Part shown: one piece after another, positions 19,097 through 30,541 of the stretch
Numbering within the stretch: the stretch's first letter is position 1
How the letters are laid out: every line of letters begins with the position of its first letter
Assembly (NCBI GenBank): GCA_964019425.1
Contig: OZ025791.1
Coordinates: 1,278,501 to 1,342,500, forward strand
Origin: Flectonema sp. DT1601
Lineage: Eukaryota; Euglenozoa; Diplonemea; Diplonemida; Diplonemidae
Length of the DNA: 64,000 nt
Direction: 5' to 3'
Notes under the pieces: model-generated
What the model was told of the DNA's origin: nothing
Database searches by the model: none
The model's input: only the letters and a program-made list of their open reading frames with translations
Position numbers and translations under genes: made by a program

Positions 19097-22000
19097 ATGA
19101 GTCAGCCAGCTGACGATGATGACAACTCGAAGAATAAGAAGAACAGCGTACCTGAAACCACTGGTGCTAAATACAAAAAAGATGATGACAGTGAGGAAGC
19201 AGAAACTGAAAGTGATGGCGATATCAGCGACAGTGAATCACAACCGTCGAATGACGGTGGATGGTTCTCAACTGGAATACCTATTGAACGAATCCTTCAA
19301 AACATACAACATCGAACACTAGCATCTCAATTGTATTCCGACTTTTTAAAATATGTTCCGTTCCTTGTGATGTTCGTCTTCTTCTTTTTGGGACTTCCTG
19401 GAACCCCTTCAGAGCGCAACATTACAGATCAACATTATGTAGTACGAGTTGTTAAGGATCGAATTCTGGGAAACTTTGCCCCAGATGTTGAGGTTCCAAA
19501 ATTTGCAATGGACACTGCTAAAGCTGAAGACTGGACTTGGTGGGCATCAACAGTGGTAGTACCAAACCTGTGGGACTGCACTACGGAAACTCCATTCGTT
19601 CAACTGACTCACCAATCACAAAACTATCTAATAGGAGCGGCAAAGTTTAGATCACTTCGGGTGCGACCCAACACATGCAACATCAACACAGCTGTGTGGT
19701 CAGAACCACCCTCTGGGGACCACGCTTGTTATGGAACCTGGGGTAGTAGTCGGCAAGAAAAGGAAATCAGATTTGGGTTTCCGGATCCTTCAAAGTTTCC
19801 CTCTTGGAGTGATCTGGTTACTCCTGTTACACGGAAGCCATCGAAAGTTGCAATCGCAGAGATATACTTATCTAGCTCGTTATCTGGTGAACCAGTGCCG
19901 ATAGATTTTGAAATTTTACGAGCAACTTTCCACAACGATCACGGAATATCACAATTAGGTGAAGGTCCTCAATACGCTGGTGATGGGAATCCAAAAACAG
20001 ACTGGTCGGATGAGGAACACGGTACCCTAACAGTTGTGTTCCCAACTGATATAGAAGTTTCATATTTCACTTTTATGACATCTTCTCAAGGAGCTGTTAG
20101 TGATCCAATTAAATGGATAGTTTCAGGTTCTAGTGATGGACTAACTTGGGTCCCTCTTCGTAGACAGGAATGGAAATACTCAGTCACAACTGATAGAAGA
20201 GAACGCTTGCCCTGGTTTACATTAAAACGAGATGATGGGCAAACAATCTTTTTTTCGATGTACAAGTTTGAGCCTACAGAACTACGTGGAGAGGAAACAA
20301 TTCCCCAATATCGGGTTAATTGGGAACCTCCTCCTTACTCGAATGAAGTATCTGAATTGAGTGACGTCCAGAGGGGATTAGTTCCTGGAAAAGCCGATGC
20401 TGTTCAAATTTCAGAATTTCGTATTAGAGGTCAACCAAAAACCGTCAGGTTCGATTCCGGCATGGGTCGTGGTGGAATGGCAAATCTCGGGACGATTGCC
20501 TCAAATCCGTCTGGGTATAATCAAGATATTAACGGTTATTTCCCGCCTTCTAATGCAATTGATGGTGATCCTTCAACAAAATGGGTCGACACGACTTCTG
20601 GGAGCTTAATAATATCACTTCCTGATATATCATTTGCTTCAGCATTCACATTTACTACAGCTGATGATAAACCGTGGAGAGACCCTGTTCGATGGACTTT
20701 GGAAGGTGCAATTCTTCTAGAAGGAGAGTCTACCAATTGGATATTGCTTTATGCGAGTAAGAATGATTTTTTAACACCCCTGGAAAGGGGAAAACAACTT
20801 CCCTGGTTTTCGATAAATAACGGAACAGATGCACCACCTTATGTATTTTCACATTATCGTTTTACTGCATTTAAAGTGAGAGGTGGTGTAGCAAAGTCTG
20901 ATTTGATATACCAATTTAAACCTTGTGGAGGACTTACTGCAGATGCGTTAAGTGGATACATATTAGGGGATGTTGATAATTATCATTGTGGAGGTTATGA
21001 AGTTCAAGTACCGTTTACAGCATCTTGTCAGACTGCTACTGACGTTTCCAGAGCGATGGCCTCAACTAACTTTCCTTTTGTTGATAATTACGCAACTAGG
21101 TTAGTGACAATAGAGTTCTTTTTATATAATCCTCAATTTGATGATTTCGTATCTGCGAAGTTCTTTTCTGAAGTAGCAGCCTGTGGGATGTGGGTCAATA
21201 AGTTTCACATCAGACCATTTCGAATTTGGTCAGAAAAAGACTTGCTTCAAACAATTTTTGACTTCTTTTTTCTCTGTTTTGTCTTCTTCTTTATCTACAG
21301 ATTTATATTTGACTGGAGAAGATACATTCGAAAAAGAGGCCTGTGGTATAATTTCCTCCTTGAAGTATGGAACATTTTGGAACTAACAAACTTGATAACA
21401 TTCATGGTCGTCTTTGGATTTCGATTTGTATGGTGGGCTGAGAGTGAACGAATAAAAATAAAGCTACCAGCACCTGACGTGTATCCGTCTCTTGATAAAG
21501 TATTAAACATTGGAAGTAGTCAGAATATCGCCAATGCCGTTAATATGGTAATAACGTTTTTAAAATTCTTGAAGTACGTCAGATTGAACAGTAAATTAAA
21601 TCTTTTAACAAAAACTCTTTCGAAAAGTAAAGAAGAACTGATGTGCTGTTTGTTAATATTTGTGTATATCGTGTTCGCGTTTTCTCTCACAGGAAATGCT
21701 TTGTTTGGAGCAAACATTTGGGATTACCGTACGGTGGGTATTTCGTACTCATCTCTCTTACGAATGCTGTTGGGAGACTACGACTTTGAGTCTTTGAAAA
21801 GAGAAAATAGATTCTTAGCGGGAATATTCTTCTGGGCCTTTGTGGTGTTGGCATTATTTCTGATGTTGAATTTTCTTGTTGCTATTCTCACAAACAATCT
21901 GTCACTGTTAACGATTCAAGGGACGGGTTCTGAGATTCCGTTTGATGAACAGATGGCTCAATTTGTGTTTAAACTGAAACGGTCTTTTCACCCAGCTAGA

Positions 22001-22682
22001 ATCTCTCATGAATTAGCCTTACAGATTCAGGGTAGATCAGTTGGGGATTTACTTGATCAAGCAGTTGATAATCTTGAGGAGTATTGGAGAAATATAAAAA
22101 CATGCTCTGACTGTGCAGAACTCACTTCGTGCATATGCAGCACAACCGATGAAATTGATATTTGTGGAAGGTGTGGAGCTACTCCTGCCTGTTCAATGTC
22201 TGGTGGCAACCATCCACTTTACTACACAGATCCAACTTCTCGTTTGGTGTTTAGAAATGAACTTCGTTTCGCTATCGGTTCGCGTGAGTACGATCTACTC
22301 GGAGAAAACCTAATGGATGACATCTGGCAGGAGATACTCTGGGATTGGGACATGTCACAGCGATTCGCAAAGAGTAGTGGTGGAGAACAGGTATGAACCT
22401 TTTGTCTTACTGTTGAGCTGTAGGTTGTTCATAAGAGCTTTCTATTAACATCAAACAAACAGGAGAAACTAGTTGGCGATGCAGTCATCGATGCCTTAGT
22501 AGGTCTCGACGGGCAACACCTCGGCGCGATATCTGAAATTGATCAATTAGATATTAAGTTTAAGGGACTTGAACAAGAGGTATGTGTATCTTCTCTTCTA
22601 ACCTTAACAATTAACTGTTATTCTAATTATAATAAAACAGGTTCATAGTCTGTTGGGACTCATCGAATCGTCAAGAGAGTAG
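19097..22682 (+). CDS. Polycystin-2-like cation channel with two discoidin-like domains
   Basis: Three exons: 19097-22390, 22463-22579 and 22641-22682. The introns (72 and 61 bases) are GTATGA..AACAG and GTATGT..AACAG, both phase 0. The product is 1150 aa. S1 is at about 85-102. A polycystin extracellular domain begins at about 113 and resumes at about 605-700. S2 is near 715-738, S3 758-780, S4 812-832, S5 848-870. A pore loop with LLGDYD (891-896) matches the LGD selectivity-filter region of PKD2, and S6 is at 907-932. Between the two halves of the extracellular domain sit two F5/8-type-C-like modules (about 240-400 and 437-600), each with a DG.P.T.W motif and a LPWF...F..Y.F....RG ending. 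A Cys cluster at about 1035-1070 may bind metal. The TRPP family acts in ciliary/flagellar or plasma membranes as a Ca-permeable channel. Confidence 0.85.
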
Positions 22683-23453
22683 TGACAGCATCACTCCCCG
22701 AGAGGATACTATCGTAAGTGAGTTGGTTAAACGTCATTGGCAAGGAGTCTGACAGCTGGTTGAAACTCTTGATTGTGATTTATTATTATTAACAATCGAA
22801 TGGTGTGGTATAAAGATCTGATTAGTGACTTGTGGATGAAATAATTGAGGGCTTTCTTTGTCTTGGAAAATACCACGAAGTCCGAAAGGACAAACGAAAA
22901 AAAAACTAAAAAAAAAAAAATAACTCATCTGTTCTATTACTCCCGTCTCTCAGGTTTGTCCCTTTTCAGGGAACAACGTTGCTTATATTTCCTCCTGCTT
23001 TCTTAATTTCTTCCCCTTTTCTTTATGAATGCAAGCATCTCCTTCAGCTGTGCATGATTATTATTATTATTATTTTTCCATCAAATATTTCTGTTGAATT
23101 TGATTATATTTTTGGTAGTTGGGTAATCACAATTACCATTTTCAATTTTTATTTGCCCATCCTTATATTTTCCCCCCCTCCTTTTTTTTTTTTTTCTTTC
23201 TTTTTGAGAAAGTGAATTATTTACCCACAAAAAATTATATTATTTCTTTTCTTCCTCAAAAAGAAAAAAGTATGTTTCTTTTGTATTACTTTGTTTGAAT
23301 TTTTGTTTGTGATTTTTTTTTCCCTCCTTTTTTTTTCTTCTTCTTGTTTTTAAATTAAAATTTCTATCATTTCACAGACTGAACATGGAATAGCTTTCTC
23401 TCTGTCTCTCTCTCCCAAGTAATCTTTATTCTTCAGCTGACACAATATGAGAA
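22683..23453. other. T-rich intergenic region
   Basis: No gene. It contains (TTA)n near 23058-23080, several T-rich tracts, and two acceptor-like sites before the next gene: TTTCACAG (ending 23377) and TTATTCTTCAG (ending 23436). Confidence 0.5.
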
Positions 23454-24852
23454 ATGCCAATAGTAGGTCTTACACCTTTCACTTTAAATAAACAACCTGC
23501 ACGTGTACGCAGACGATCAGAAGACATCACTGAAACCCCGCCGTTGGTGAAGTGGGAAAATGTGAAATCAAAGAAACAAAAACGAATCCAGAGAATGAAT
23601 GAAGAGACCTCATTCAAATCTTCTGAAGGTAAAGTGTTGCAAACATATAAAACAAAAGAAAAGTTATTACAATCACACAAAGATATGGCGAATGACGGAA
23701 CCAAACGTAGAATGACATACTCAAAACTGATTACTGATAAAGACATAAATGAGGTTGATGTTCAGTTAATTCGTCCAAGAGCTAAAACTTTAAATCAAAC
23801 AGCCATCGATAAACAACTTCACGATGACCACCTTCGATGGGGAACTCGTTACGAACATCGAAGCAGAGTTTGGGTCGTCGAGGGACCAAACAACTACACA
23901 CAATCAGAATATAATATATTCCTTAACTTACTTACACAAGATTTAACTAACTGTGAGTCTATTCTTCAACTCTCATTGCGTCGAATATTATTTAACTGTA
24001 ATCAACTACCACTCCTTCTGAAAGCAGCAGACACTTGTCGGGTGCTATCTCACTTGTGTCTTTCTAGGTGTGGAATTAATGATGAATTGTTCACAACTTT
24101 GTTATCTTATCTTCCAAAAATGATTAAACGACTTGAAATACCGCACAATAAAATAACTACTGTCGGGGTTGAAGTATTTTGCAGTATTCTGGTCACGGAA
24201 TATAATAATATTGAGGGTATGGTTTTTTATTTAATAATGTTTATTGACATTTTGAGGAAAAATTAAGTTTTTGTAAATAAAAAGATGAAGCCAACAAAAA
24301 ACAGCTGTCTCGTTTCATGGAAACAAGACGGGTGATGGCCCATGTCGGGCTATTGCTGATCTGTTGTCAGAAAATAGTTTGCTTCGGGATGTTAATTTAT
24401 CGTTTATGGAAATAACTGATGGAGGTGCTGTTCAACTAGCCAGAGTAATACCCGACTTGAAAGGATTACAACAATTACATTTGGAAGGCAATTTACTGTC
24501 GTTATCGTCTGGGATAACATTATTTGAAGCCATGAAGAAGAATCGATCCATCACTTCTCTGCGGTTACGTCATTGTAGAGCGATCACTTCATGTATTATG
24601 AAGGCTATTTCTCAACGTCTTGAGAGTAATAAACTTAGATTACTAAGTCCTACTTTAAGATCAATATTATCAAGGAATAATGGTCAGTTACTGCAGGAGA
24701 GAAATGTTTCTTTTGCTTCTCCGACTCCAACTCTGTTCCGTCAGTTCATCGACAACTCTCCCAGTGCCAGGAGATACGAATTTGATGAAACTCATCAGAC
24801 GATTGTTCAGAGCGCTTCAGACTCTCTAGCGAGCAGTTTGAGTCAGCGATGA
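23454..24852 (+). CDS. Leucine-rich repeat protein (RNI-like)
   Basis: Two exons: 23454-24216 and 24305-24852. The 88-base intron is GTATGG..ACAG, phase 1; joining restores an open frame reading NNIEAVSFHGNKTGDGPC across the junction, a typical LRR segment. The product is 436 aa. Residues 1-130 are basic and low complexity. LRRs run from about 150 to 390 (LSHLCLSRCGINDELFTTLL, IKRLEIPHNKITTVGVEVF, LLRDVNLSFMEITDGGAVQLA, LQQLHLEGN), in the style of ribonuclease-inhibitor repeats found in axonemal and dynein-regulatory proteins. The partner is unknown. An out-of-frame ATG at 23447 lies just before the chosen start. The acceptor ending at 23436 gives a 17-base leader. Confidence 0.8.
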
Positions 24853-25166
24853 CTGTCCTCGTTGTCGTTAAACTGATATGTGAAGTTAACAAAAACAGTT
24901 TCCACGCTAATACGTTTTTACCTGAACGCTTCGGCCCTTGCAATTATTCTCCTTGAACGAATATCTAACAGCGCAAGTCATTCTTGCACTGATTACGTCT
25001 GCCATAAGAGCTGGAGGGAGGAAGCTCTCTGTGGGCATTAGCGTCGACTTTAGCGAAGTAGACAACAAGGAGAAGGAATTTTCATTTACACCATCTTGTG
25101 GTTAACTTTGGGCGGTTGTGTTGTCAAACATGAATATTATTTTCTTTTAGATCTCAACATCATAAA
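24853..25166. other. Short intergenic region
   Basis: No gene is seen. TTTTCTTTTAG (AG at 25149-25150) is the likely acceptor 16 bases before the next ATG. Confidence 0.5.
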
Positions 25167-26157
25167 ATGTCTATCCAGGCAGCCCTGTCATCGGGCAAGG
25201 TAGTAGACCTTTACTCTGTGCTCAAGGGAGAAAAACCAGAAGTGACAAAAGATGATATCATTTCTGGGTTTAAAAAGAATATCGAGTGTGGAATTGTCCT
25301 TTTGACGAAGGCAGGAAAAGAAACAGCAGCGAAGGTATTTATTGAGATGGTTGAGGGAGGATTCAGAGCAGGTGTTTGCTACGCCGTAGACACTCAGGAA
25401 GTGAGTCCTGACACTACCAGTGCTGATGGAGTGCCTGCGGTAGTGATTGCAGCAAAGGCTGGTCATACTGATATTTTAATTTCACTTCTAGAACGTGGTG
25501 CAAACCCAAAAAGTGCAGACTCTGAAGGTAACACTGCTGCACACATTGCTGCAGAAGCAAACAACACTGATGCTATTAAGAGTCTTGCTTTGTTTAAGGC
25601 AGGCAATGAAGCAAACAAAGCCGGAAAAACCCCAACTGACCTTTCCCCAATTGCCAAAGACCTCACCAAGACCCAGCCAGAAGGTGAAAAAGCTGAAGCG
25701 ATGGCTCTTAAATTCAAGGCCCAGGGTAACAAAGTATTTGCAGCGGGTGAGTACGTGAAAGCTTCTAAATTGTACTCTGTTGCTATTGCTTACTCTCTGA
25801 ACAATCACGTGTTTTATTCCAACAGATCAGCTTGTCTGTTTAACCTCAAGAAATACGACTTAGCCATCGCTGATGCCACTCGTTCGGTTGCTATTAATCC
25901 AAAATGGACTAAAGGATTCTTCCGTCTTGGAAGCTCATTGTCTGCGATGGGTCTACCATACGAAGCAATGGAGGTGTGTTATTATTTTAATCAATACTTT
26001 TACTTTCACAGAAGGGGGCATTTAATAATAAATTATAAAACAGGCTTATGATGCTACTTTGAAAGTTGATCCTAAATTTGCTGATGCTAAAAAAGCAAAG
26101 GAAATTCTTGCAAAGGAAATCAGACAGATGGAGAACAAGATGTCAAAGAAGAAGTGA
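25167..26157 (+). CDS. Ankyrin-TPR cochaperone-like protein
   Basis: Two exons: 25167-25973 and 26044-26157. The 70-base intron is GTGTGT..AAACAG, phase 0; the join reads EAMEAYDATLKVDP, completing a TPR helix pair. The product is 306 aa. Two ankyrin repeats span about 85-160 (PAVVIAAKAGHTDILISLLERGANP, NTAAHIAAEANNTDAI). Three TPRs span about 175-295 and resemble STI1/Hop TPR1. The carboxylate-clamp residues that grip the EEVD tail of Hsp70/Hsp90 appear present: K and N in KAQGN, N in YSNRSA, K and R in KGFFRLGSS. This suggests a cytosolic chaperone adaptor. The client and biological role cannot be read from sequence. Confidence 0.85.
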
Positions 26158-26799
26158 TAAGATGACGTCCTCTAACTGTTGTCTTAGTTCAGCATCGGTG
26201 AAGTGTCAGCGACTGTTAGACTGGTAGACCAGAACACGTGTGTTCTTTAATTTCCCTATCTGAACCTTTACCAGTTTCGTAAGTGTTCGGACTTCTTCGT
26301 GTAATACCAGAGGCTGTGTTGATCCTGTTTTTTTCTCTTTTTTTTGAGATGTCAATTAACAATAGTAGGAGGCGATCTTCTTACCCAGATAATTATGTTG
26401 TTCTTATTGGTTCTTAAAGTAAAGTAAGTTCTGAAGTCGGTAGTTGATATCCCGCGATGAAGTCCTGTTTTCCCCCTTTCCCCCCTGCGCTTCTTGGAGT
26501 GCATTAGAAACACGTAGCGATAACAAAAAAAAAAAAAAAAAAAAAAAGAGAATTCTTGGCGTTGTTTTTTTTTTTTTTGATTCTTATTTAGAAAAATATC
26601 AGATTGGAATTTTATTTATTTTAAAGTTTTTTTTTATTTATACAATGACTGGAGAGAACGTTTTTTTTTCTTTTTTCCCCTTCCCTTCACAGATAATATT
26701 CAGTCAATGAAGTAATCGCTGTCAGACTAAAAAAAGGTTTCTGTTTTAACTACAATTTAAAAATTATTTATTTTTTAACACATCAGCCCCTGGTCATAA
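26158..26799. other. Intergenic region with poly(A) tract
   Basis: Contains an A23 run at 26525-26547 and T-rich stretches. CACATCAG (AG at 26785-26786) is the likely acceptor 13 bases before the next ATG. No gene is seen. Confidence 0.5.
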
Positions 26800-27486
26800 A
26801 TGAAATCTGGACACTACTCATTCGTGATATCGGGGGTGTTTACCACCCTCACGGTTGTATTCATGTCGATTATTCTGACAAGTGGAAGAAGTTTATTGGA
26901 AATGAAAAAGCGTCCAGCTGTTCTCCCAAAACATCAAATTACTGCGAGGGAGATTGAAGGAGTCGGATATCCCTATGGAATTGGTGTTATTTTTGATCAA
27001 TTCGGCAACGACTGGAATGAAGGAGACGCAATTAACACTTACGACATTAATTTCTTAACAACTCAAAAGGAAAGACCTGCTCACTTCGTTAGGTTAATTT
27101 CATGTGAGGATCACGCTACCAGAGGTAAACTAACAGCAGCATGTTGTTGTATTATTTTAATGATTGCTGTGGTTGGAATCATCACCTCATTAGCTTCAAT
27201 GGAACGTCACGGACACTGCACAAGACAAGTTGCTTTTGTTTGTCAAGCCTGTCTCTTCGTATTTTCTCTCATCGGAATGGGTGCAGCTGTTTCAGTGTAC
27301 CACAGCGAACTTCAATGCAACTACAAAGGAACTAAGATAACCATTGCGATGTTGGACTACTTCGATCTGGGTGAAGCTCTCCCACTTTTTGCAATCTCTG
27401 CATTCTTCCACCTGTCTTCAGTCCTCATTATTAAATTTACTGGTGGTATGAGCAGCCACAAGCAGCAGCACACAAACAAGAAGTAA
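26800..27486 (+). CDS. Four-TM membrane protein, GVGYPYG family, member 1
   Basis: The product is 228 aa with four hydrophobic segments at about 9-28, 110-132, 142-163 and 190-212. A long hydrophilic loop between TM1 and TM2 carries the motif EGVGYPYGIG. A single Cys in SCEDHATRGK precedes TM2, and another Cys lies in the second loop. Topology resembles claudin, tetraspan or amastin proteins, but none of their signature motifs is evident. A paralogue lies 1.3 kb downstream at 28781 with the same motif, the same C.....RGK(T/L)(A/T)A entry to TM2 and a matching (Q/H)C second-loop Cys. Function unknown; location is probably surface or endomembrane. Confidence 0.75.
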   Translation: MKSGHYSFVISGVFTTLTVVFMSIILTSGRSLLEMKKRPAVLPKHQITAREIEGVGYPYGIGVIFDQFGNDWNEGDAINTYDINFLTTQKERPAHFVRLISCEDHATRGKLTAACCCIILMIAVVGIITSLASMERHGHCTRQVAFVCQACLFVFSLIGMGAAVSVYHSELQCNYKGTKITIAMLDYFDLGEALPLFAISAFFHLSSVLIIKFTGGMSSHKQQHTNKK

Positions 27487-27771
27487 GTTGATTTCTTTTG
27501 TTTTGACTTTTGTGCGTGTGTGATTATCTTACACTTTAAGGGAAAAAAAGGAAGAAAAAAAAAAAAATAAGGAAAAAAAAAAAAAAAAGAGAAAAGTTCG
27601 AGTTTTGTTGTTTTTTAGTTAGGGGGAAGAAGGGAAGGGAAAAATAATGTGAAAAATTAAAAGAAGTTAGCATGAGAGGGGAGAGATGGCTAACACCAGT
27701 GATAGCCTGTTTTTCTTTTCCCTTTTTTTTAAAAAGAGAAGAAATGGAAAAGGAAATTTGCTTATTCATCA

Positions 27772-27806
<35 letters not shown>

Positions 27807-28780
27807 TATTAAACTTTTTTTTATAATATTATGTTTGTTCCTATTTCCCTTTTGATTCTTCCATGCCGTCCCTTTTATTCTTTTCTCTTCTTCTTCTTCT
27901 TTTTTTTTTTTTGGTTTTTTTTGAAAGAAGATCAGGCCTCGGTGAACGGGCAGTGTAGTTCATCAGCGAGGGCCTTATTTACATAGAGTGTTTCTGTTCC
28001 TTTACTGATTTCACACTATTACCCTTTTACCCAACGTTTTTACGTACGCAAAAAAAAGAAGAATAATACCCGTTTCTTAGTAATCGATTCCCATGCTCTC
28101 TTTGTTTTTTTTTTCATCTTGTCGCAGACTTGTGAAAAAGAACAAGTGGGTATCGTATCGGTGGTAGTGAGAATTGAACTCTAAGCAGGTTGCACCTGCA
28201 GAGCACTTCCCTTTTCTTATTCTCACGGTCGGTCGGTAAAGGCGGACGATGTGCAAACGACGAAAGGGTTTTTAGGGGCAAAAGAAAGAAAAAAAAAAAA
28301 AAAAAAAAAAGAAATGAAGGGTAGTAGTAGTGTATTAAGAAAAGAAGAAAAAAAAAAAAAAAAAAAAAGAAAAAAAAAAGTGAAAGAAAATAATCGATAT
28401 AAAATCGCATCGTGTATAATCCCGTTTTTCCATGCTTCCCGTTCACGGCCCCTCCTCAGTCCCATCCCCATGTCAAGTTGTCAGCTCTCCACACACTCTG
28501 CCGAAGGTATCTTTCGGCAACGGAGAGAGGATGTACATCCAGCTGATTTCGGAAAAAAATAAAAAATAGTAACTTCAATTTATTGGTGTCTTGTCACTGA
28601 TTCTTTATATTATTTTTACACAAGTATAATATTTCTACCTAATTATGAAAAAGCTACGCGTGTGTCCTTGACGGTACTCTTTCTTTTTATCAGCTGTTTG
28701 TTGATTGGTTAATAATATTTAATGTTTTAGAAAAGAGCATACAAAAAAACAAACAAACAAACAAACAAACAAACAAAAAC
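27487..28780. other. Intergenic region rich in homopolymers
   Basis: Contains T29 at 27775-27803 and further long A runs near 28290-28310 and 28350-28370. AATGTTTTAG (AG at 28729-28730) is the likely acceptor for the next gene. A (CAAA)n run of about seven units follows at 28747-28779, immediately before its ATG. Confidence 0.55.
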
Positions 28781-29581
28781 ATGCCGATTCCTAGAAAACA
28801 TTCATTGGCAGCTCCAACTGCCGAGGAACGACAGAAATTAGCTGAAGATGAAAATGATGAGGGAAATCCTTCATTTGAGTTGAGAGGATTTACTATGTCA
28901 GCTCTACTTGGAGTGACAATGACTGTGATGGTTGTTGGGATATTATCTGATGGTAATTCACTTATGTACATGAGAAATACAAATAAGGAGTTTGGAGGAA
29001 CACCTATAAAACTTCTCCCAGGAGTGGGATACCCTTACGGGATGGGAATAAATCACGACACCTTCCGCAAAGAATGGGGTGATGGCGCTCGTATTGAGCA
29101 ATACATTTTCCCAGAAGACGTATCGGATCACCCAGGTCACTTTACGGTTCTCTACAACTGCGATCAACATAACGTGAGAGGTAAAACTGCTAAGGCTTGC
29201 GTCTATATTATTATGATTTTAAATTGGGTTATTATAGCTGGTTCTTGTGTTGGAAATTTTCATCCAAAGAAGAAAAGATTTGGTATACTTCTGTTAGTCT
29301 GCTGTACTTTGGTATTCTTATTTGCGGTGATTGCTGTTTGTATCTCAGCAGCGATATACGACCAGCCTCTTCATTGTATCGTCGGAGGGTTTGAACTGAA
29401 AACTGAATTGAAAACATACTTTGAAATCGGACACGCGATTCCAGTACTGGTTGCGACTGTTTTGATGGGATTCGTGAATCTAATTTTAGTGTTAAAAGTC
29501 TTACCAACTCTCAAAGATGATGAAGAAGAAGAGAACGACGATTCTGATGCAAACAGCCAGAAGAACCCAATGAGACCATAG
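28781..29581 (+). CDS. Four-TM membrane protein, GVGYPYG family, member 2
   Basis: The product is 266 aa. It has a 40-residue hydrophilic N-terminus, then TM1 at about 42-62, a loop with PGVGYPYGMGI, and TM2-TM4 at about 142-163, 170-192 and 218-242, with an acidic tail (DDEEEENDDSD). Shared motif, loop Cys positions and order with the 26800-27486 product indicate a tandem duplicate that has diverged strongly. The 5' leader would be about 50 bases and consists largely of CAAA repeats, ending directly at the ATG. Confidence 0.75.
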   Translation: MPIPRKHSLAAPTAEERQKLAEDENDEGNPSFELRGFTMSALLGVTMTVMVVGILSDGNSLMYMRNTNKEFGGTPIKLLPGVGYPYGMGINHDTFRKEWGDGARIEQYIFPEDVSDHPGHFTVLYNCDQHNVRGKTAKACVYIIMILNWVIIAGSCVGNFHPKKKRFGILLLVCCTLVFLFAVIAVCISAAIYDQPLHCIVGGFELKTELKTYFEIGHAIPVLVATVLMGFVNLILVLKVLPTLKDDEEEENDDSDANSQKNPMRP

Positions 29582-30541
29582 CACTAACAAACTTATTCAT
29601 ATGATGTTCGCAATCAGATATTTACTCAGGAAGTACGACATTATGTGTGCATAGATCGTGAATCTAACGCAATCACAGTAGAAGTTGTTTTTTATTTTTT
29701 ATTTTAAAATTGCTTCCGATTTCTTAAACCTGTTTTTTTAGTTATGTTTTCCCAAACTAACAGCCCACCTACTCAGATGGTTACCTGTCTTCCTGTCTCT
29801 CCTTGTAAAGAAAATAATAATATTATATTAATGTAAATAATGAAATTGAGAAATTATTGTTATTCGGTTCGTGTGATTGTCAACGACAAGTATCGTGATC
29901 TGATATCTATATTCGAGAGAATTATTTTATCTGTGTAGAGTCCCTTTCCCAATAAGAAGACTTAGTGTGCAAATATAAAATTATTTTTGAATGAAACGAC
30001 CACGTCATCTGTACCACCATCATAGCACTAAGCTCTTCAAGAGAGGTAGTGGGTTTCTGTTTTTTTTCTTTCTTTCTTTCTTCTTCTTTTTTTTTTTTTT
30101 TGTTCTCCTCCTTTGTTCTCGTAGCTCTAAAAAAGGAACAGGAGAGGTAGATTGGCATGCATGAACCTCTCGTCTAGTTCACGGGTTACGTTTACAAGTA
30201 AAATATTAGTGCGTGTGTGTTTTTTTTTCCTCACGCGCCTCTTTGATACTTGCACGAGACCAGCGTAATTCAAGACAGTCCTTTTATGTGGAAGGCGATC
30301 TGGTTGACTGGTACCTGACATGCCTTGTCGAACATTATTGGGAATTTTTTAATTTTTTTTATAATTTTTATAGTCCCCTACTCAGGAATTATTATAAGGT
30401 TAAGGTTTGTTGCGTATTTTCTTTTTCTTTTTTTTTTCCTTTTTTCCCCTTTCTTCCTTTTTTTTTGGTTTTACAGTTTGTGATGAATAACAGACTTCGT
30501 ATGTTCATTTCATTCTTTGCTTTACAGTCACGTTGGGTGAG
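29582..30541. other. Intergenic region
   Basis: T-rich, no gene seen. TGCTTTACAG (AG at 30526-30527) is the likely acceptor 14 bases before the next ATG. Confidence 0.5.
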
